This document shows positions 16,369 to 18,726 of a DNA stretch of 18,726 nt, piece by piece. A model generated the notes under the pieces. The model was not told where the DNA came from. It worked only from the letters and a program-made list of their open reading frames with translations, and did no database searches. The translations under genes and the position numbers were made by a program. Source of the stretch: Rodentolepis nana. Taxonomy: Eukaryota; Platyhelminthes; Cestoda; Cyclophyllidea; Hymenolepididae. The first letter of the stretch is position 1. Each line of letters opens with the position of its first letter. The stretch is taken from contig UZAE01000756.1 of NCBI GenBank assembly GCA_900617975.1, forward strand, positions 1-18,726, read 5' to 3'.

Positions 16369-17494
16369 CTGTTGAGACAGAGGATTGTGGCTATCATGCC
16401 AATATCGTCGCTTCCCATCATCCTTTGTACTCTACTTCAACCTGGTTCATTTTAGATTTTATGCCCTTTCACATTGATTGCTTCAACTGCAAGTTAGTCT
16501 TTAATTAAGACTTACTTAGACCACCTTTTTATAAGATAGTAAATTAGGGACAATGCATTGTGAATTTCTATTCTGCTGTGGCACGACCTACCTCCACTTC
16601 CTTTCTCGATATTTTTTACTCTCGTTCATCTTTTGCAGAAGTGTGAGCAAAATCAGGATGTAAGTTTCTTATTTTATCAATTATATCTGTCAAGTTTAGT
16701 ATAATTTTATCACAAAACATTAAGAGTTCACTTTTCTTAGCCTGAAATTTAAATTCCCCATTTAAAAGTAAGGCTTAAAAACCATTGTTCAATAGGGTAG
16801 GAGTGTTAGTAACCACTTACGGAAATTTTAGAGAAAGGCAAGTCGAAATGGTAAATTTAGATAGTGGGACACCGAATGAGAAAATGATAGCTGCTCTTCG
16901 AATAGAATTTCATTAAAGAATTAAATAAAAATAAATGAACAGATCTGGGTGTGCCTATTGAAAAGAGAGCCTCATAAAATTCCGAAATTCGATGGAATTT
17001 TTTGTGAGAGAAATTAAGAGACAAAACTACGCAAACAATACTGATTTCTTGCCCAATTACCTTATCTTAAGCTTAAATTAATAAATTCAAGGAACTTCAC
17101 TAACTTTTTTTAAGCTATTTGAGTGGTCCATATTCAAAACATTGGGGAAGGTACTGCCAACTACTTTTATATCTTCTTGCGAAAAATGCATCAATAAATC
17201 TATAACATTATTAAATGAGTCTTTATAATAATTAATTTATGTAAAAGCTATTTTAAATTCGTAGTATACAATTTTACGGTATATGGTGGTGCAAAATCAT
17301 ATTCTATTAATTTCAAATGAAACAGTTAAGATAATACTTACTTAAACCTGAAAATTGCGGTATAATATGACGTATGCACATGGACATTGCTTAGCTAGTC
17401 CATTCATGCATTAATTTCTAGGTCATGAGGTCACTAACAGTAATTATTTTTGTACAAAGATTTGAAACACGCTATCCACCCTGGCGTTGGCCAG
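16369..17494. other. Region upstream of esrp, no gene recognised
   Basis: The esrp first exon and promoter may lie here or beyond the window. I searched the minus strand by eye for the hydrophobic first strand typical of ESRP N-termini and did not find it. Several good minus-strand donors (for example TTTCC|GTAAGT at 16820/16819) lack a convincing exon in front. No repeats or RNAs were recognised. Confidence 0.4.
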
Positions 17495-17692
17495 ATCTAA
17501 TAACAACCTTGGTAATAAAACATTCTATGCTATCGTAGACCATAACTATAAGCTAGCTATTGCCTACGCCATTAAAATAATTAAGGAACCAAAGAACCAT
17601 GTGCAAAATCTCATGCAGCCATTGTTGGGGTGTTTGTTATCAAGGAAATTGACAGTTCTGACACGTTCATTTGAACTTTTTTATTGCATAAG
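17495..17692 (+). CDS. Unrecognised plus-strand exon candidate (66 codons)
   Basis: This is an open stretch bounded by acceptor CTGGCGTTGGCCAG (17494) and donor CATAAG|GTAAAA (17692/17693), 198 nt, phase 2 on both sides. The frame reads KTFYAIVDHNYKLAIAYAIK, then a basic PKNHVQ and helix-like LMQPLLGCLLSRKLTVLTRS. That helical, leucine-rich character and the less AT-rich composition look coding, like part of an alpha-helical repeat protein. I do not recognise the family. The frame has no ATG before Met43 of the open stretch and ends at a stop just past the donor. No partner exon was identified. Confidence 0.3.
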
Positions 17693-17696
17693 GTAA

Positions 17697-18370
17697 AAAT
17701 TATTATAAATTGACAAATTAGTAAATTTGGACAAGAGATATCGAACATTTGAAAAAGCAAAAAAGGAAAATGAACTCAGGTTCGCTTTGAAAATGGAAAA
17801 GCACTACTAACAAAATTCCGCAAACTATGCTCTAGTTTCTGAAGTTTGATTTGTGAAATAGACTATTACCGTAGTACAAAATGCGTATGACAATGCATTG
17901 TTCAGGAAAAATTGACATTTATTTAATGCGTCCCCTATAGAAATTGTTAGGCTTTATTCTAATCGATTCCCAAGAGGGTTTTTTGAACAAAATGACGTCA
18001 ATTACATCCAATACCCTTGATGCCTGAGGGGCTAAAATCTTCAGCTAGCTTTCTTTGTGAACGATGTAAACATTATTTCAATAAGAATTATAAACATTCT
18101 TTTCAATAATTGCATATTCTAATGGTTTAAACTTCATGTAATACCTCATAGCTGTCATTTGCTTCATCATTAAGATCTTCAAAAACGTAATATTTTCAAA
18201 CTCAAACACTAATTAGCTCAGACCTCCAGAAAGATTTTAAGGTTCCCTCAATATTCTTTACAAATTGGAATTCTTTTCTAAAAAAGTACAATCTTCGAAT
18301 TAAAAATATCTAAATTTCGAACTTTAGATGTTTTTAATAGATGCAATTTTTTAACTGAAATGCTGCTCGC
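17697..18370. other. AT-rich DNA, nothing recognised
   Basis: No exon, RNA or repeat can be supported between the exon candidate and retroposon copy 5. Confidence 0.5.
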
Positions 18371-18670
18371 GAGACTTACCTCCACGTGGTGCACCCTGGG
18401 CAACGCATACTCATACGGCAAAAAAATTCTTTTACCTGGCAGTTGACTTCAAACTACCATGACCCCACTGTATGTCATATTCGACTACTTTCACAGTACT
18501 CATCCCACCTTTTTTCCACCTTATCTACCTTCATCTTTGATACACTCTTCTGTCCCCCCCCCCTTGAATTTTTTACACTTTGATGTTCCTTCCCCTCTGT
18601 GAACACTGAAGTCAACTAAAGAGCTAATGATAACAATCGAAACGCCTGCCATTTGATATAATAATAAAAA
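18371..18670 (+). mobile_element. SINE-like retroposon, copy 5 (5' end eroded or truncated)
   Basis: Similarity to the other copies starts at about AGACTTACCTCCACGTGG (18372) and runs to TTTGATATA at 18652-18660, with an A/T-rich tail. The usual GGGGTGTGCGAT head is absent or diverged, and I find no target-site duplication. CACGTG is intact at 18383-18388. Inverted arms AGTTGACTTC (18441-18450) and GAAGTCAACT (18608-18617) are perfect. A C-run lies at about 18554-18563. The open frame 18386-18583 is a translation of the repeat. Confidence 0.87.
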
Positions 18671-18726
18671 TATATATCAACCTTCACACAGCAGAGTTAC
18701 GTAATTATCAAAATAACATGTGATAA

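Noticed and set aside
16639..16659. Possible 21-nt plus-strand micro-exon between CATCTTTTGCAG and GAT|GTAAGT.
   Set aside because: The splice signals are good, but there are no neighbouring exons and no recognisable peptide; isolated pairs of such signals are expected by chance.

Overview
The window looks like AT-rich nuclear DNA from an invertebrate animal. Two genes with metazoan-type spliced structure can be assembled. The most likely source is a parasitic flatworm, perhaps a tapeworm. That guess rests on very short introns of 40 and 74 bp at the 5' side of one gene next to introns of about 0.9-3 kb further 3', a pattern I recall for flatworms. It is an inference, not a proof.

Layout, left to right. 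Position 1-329 is a minus-strand copy of a short retroposon. About 1.2 kb without a recognisable gene follows. Positions 1541-2981 hold a complete three-exon plus-strand gene for a Twist-family bHLH transcription factor (200 aa, all splice phases agree). Positions 2982-6077 are intergenic: two more retroposon copies (3881-4213 and 5444-5756) flank an unrecognised minus-strand open frame (4501-4875). From 6402 to at least 16114, probably 16368, the minus strand carries an ESRP/Fusilli epithelial splicing regulator. It has a nuclease-fold-like N-terminal domain, three quasi-RRMs and a low-complexity C-terminus, split over at least eight confident exons. A fourth retroposon copy (9958-10283) sits in its largest intron. 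Right of 16369 the N-terminal exon of esrp was not found. There is one unrecognised plus-strand exon candidate (17495-17692) and a fifth retroposon copy (18371 to about 18670).

The two genes are convergent (tail to tail). Twist and ESRP are known in other animals as opposing regulators: Twist promotes mesenchymal states and ESRP maintains epithelial splicing. Their adjacency is therefore worth a synteny check, though nothing in the sequence proves a functional link.

The clearest apparently undescribed system is the retroposon family: five copies of about 310-333 bp with a shared 5' end (GGGGTGTGYGATAG) and a TTTGATATA plus A/T-rich tail. Three copies have complete 13-14 bp target-site duplications in view, and a fourth has one cut by the window edge. 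Internal T-tracts argue against ordinary pol III transcription, and near-terminal inverted arms could fold the RNA. No CRISPR, rRNA gene or convincing tRNA gene was seen.
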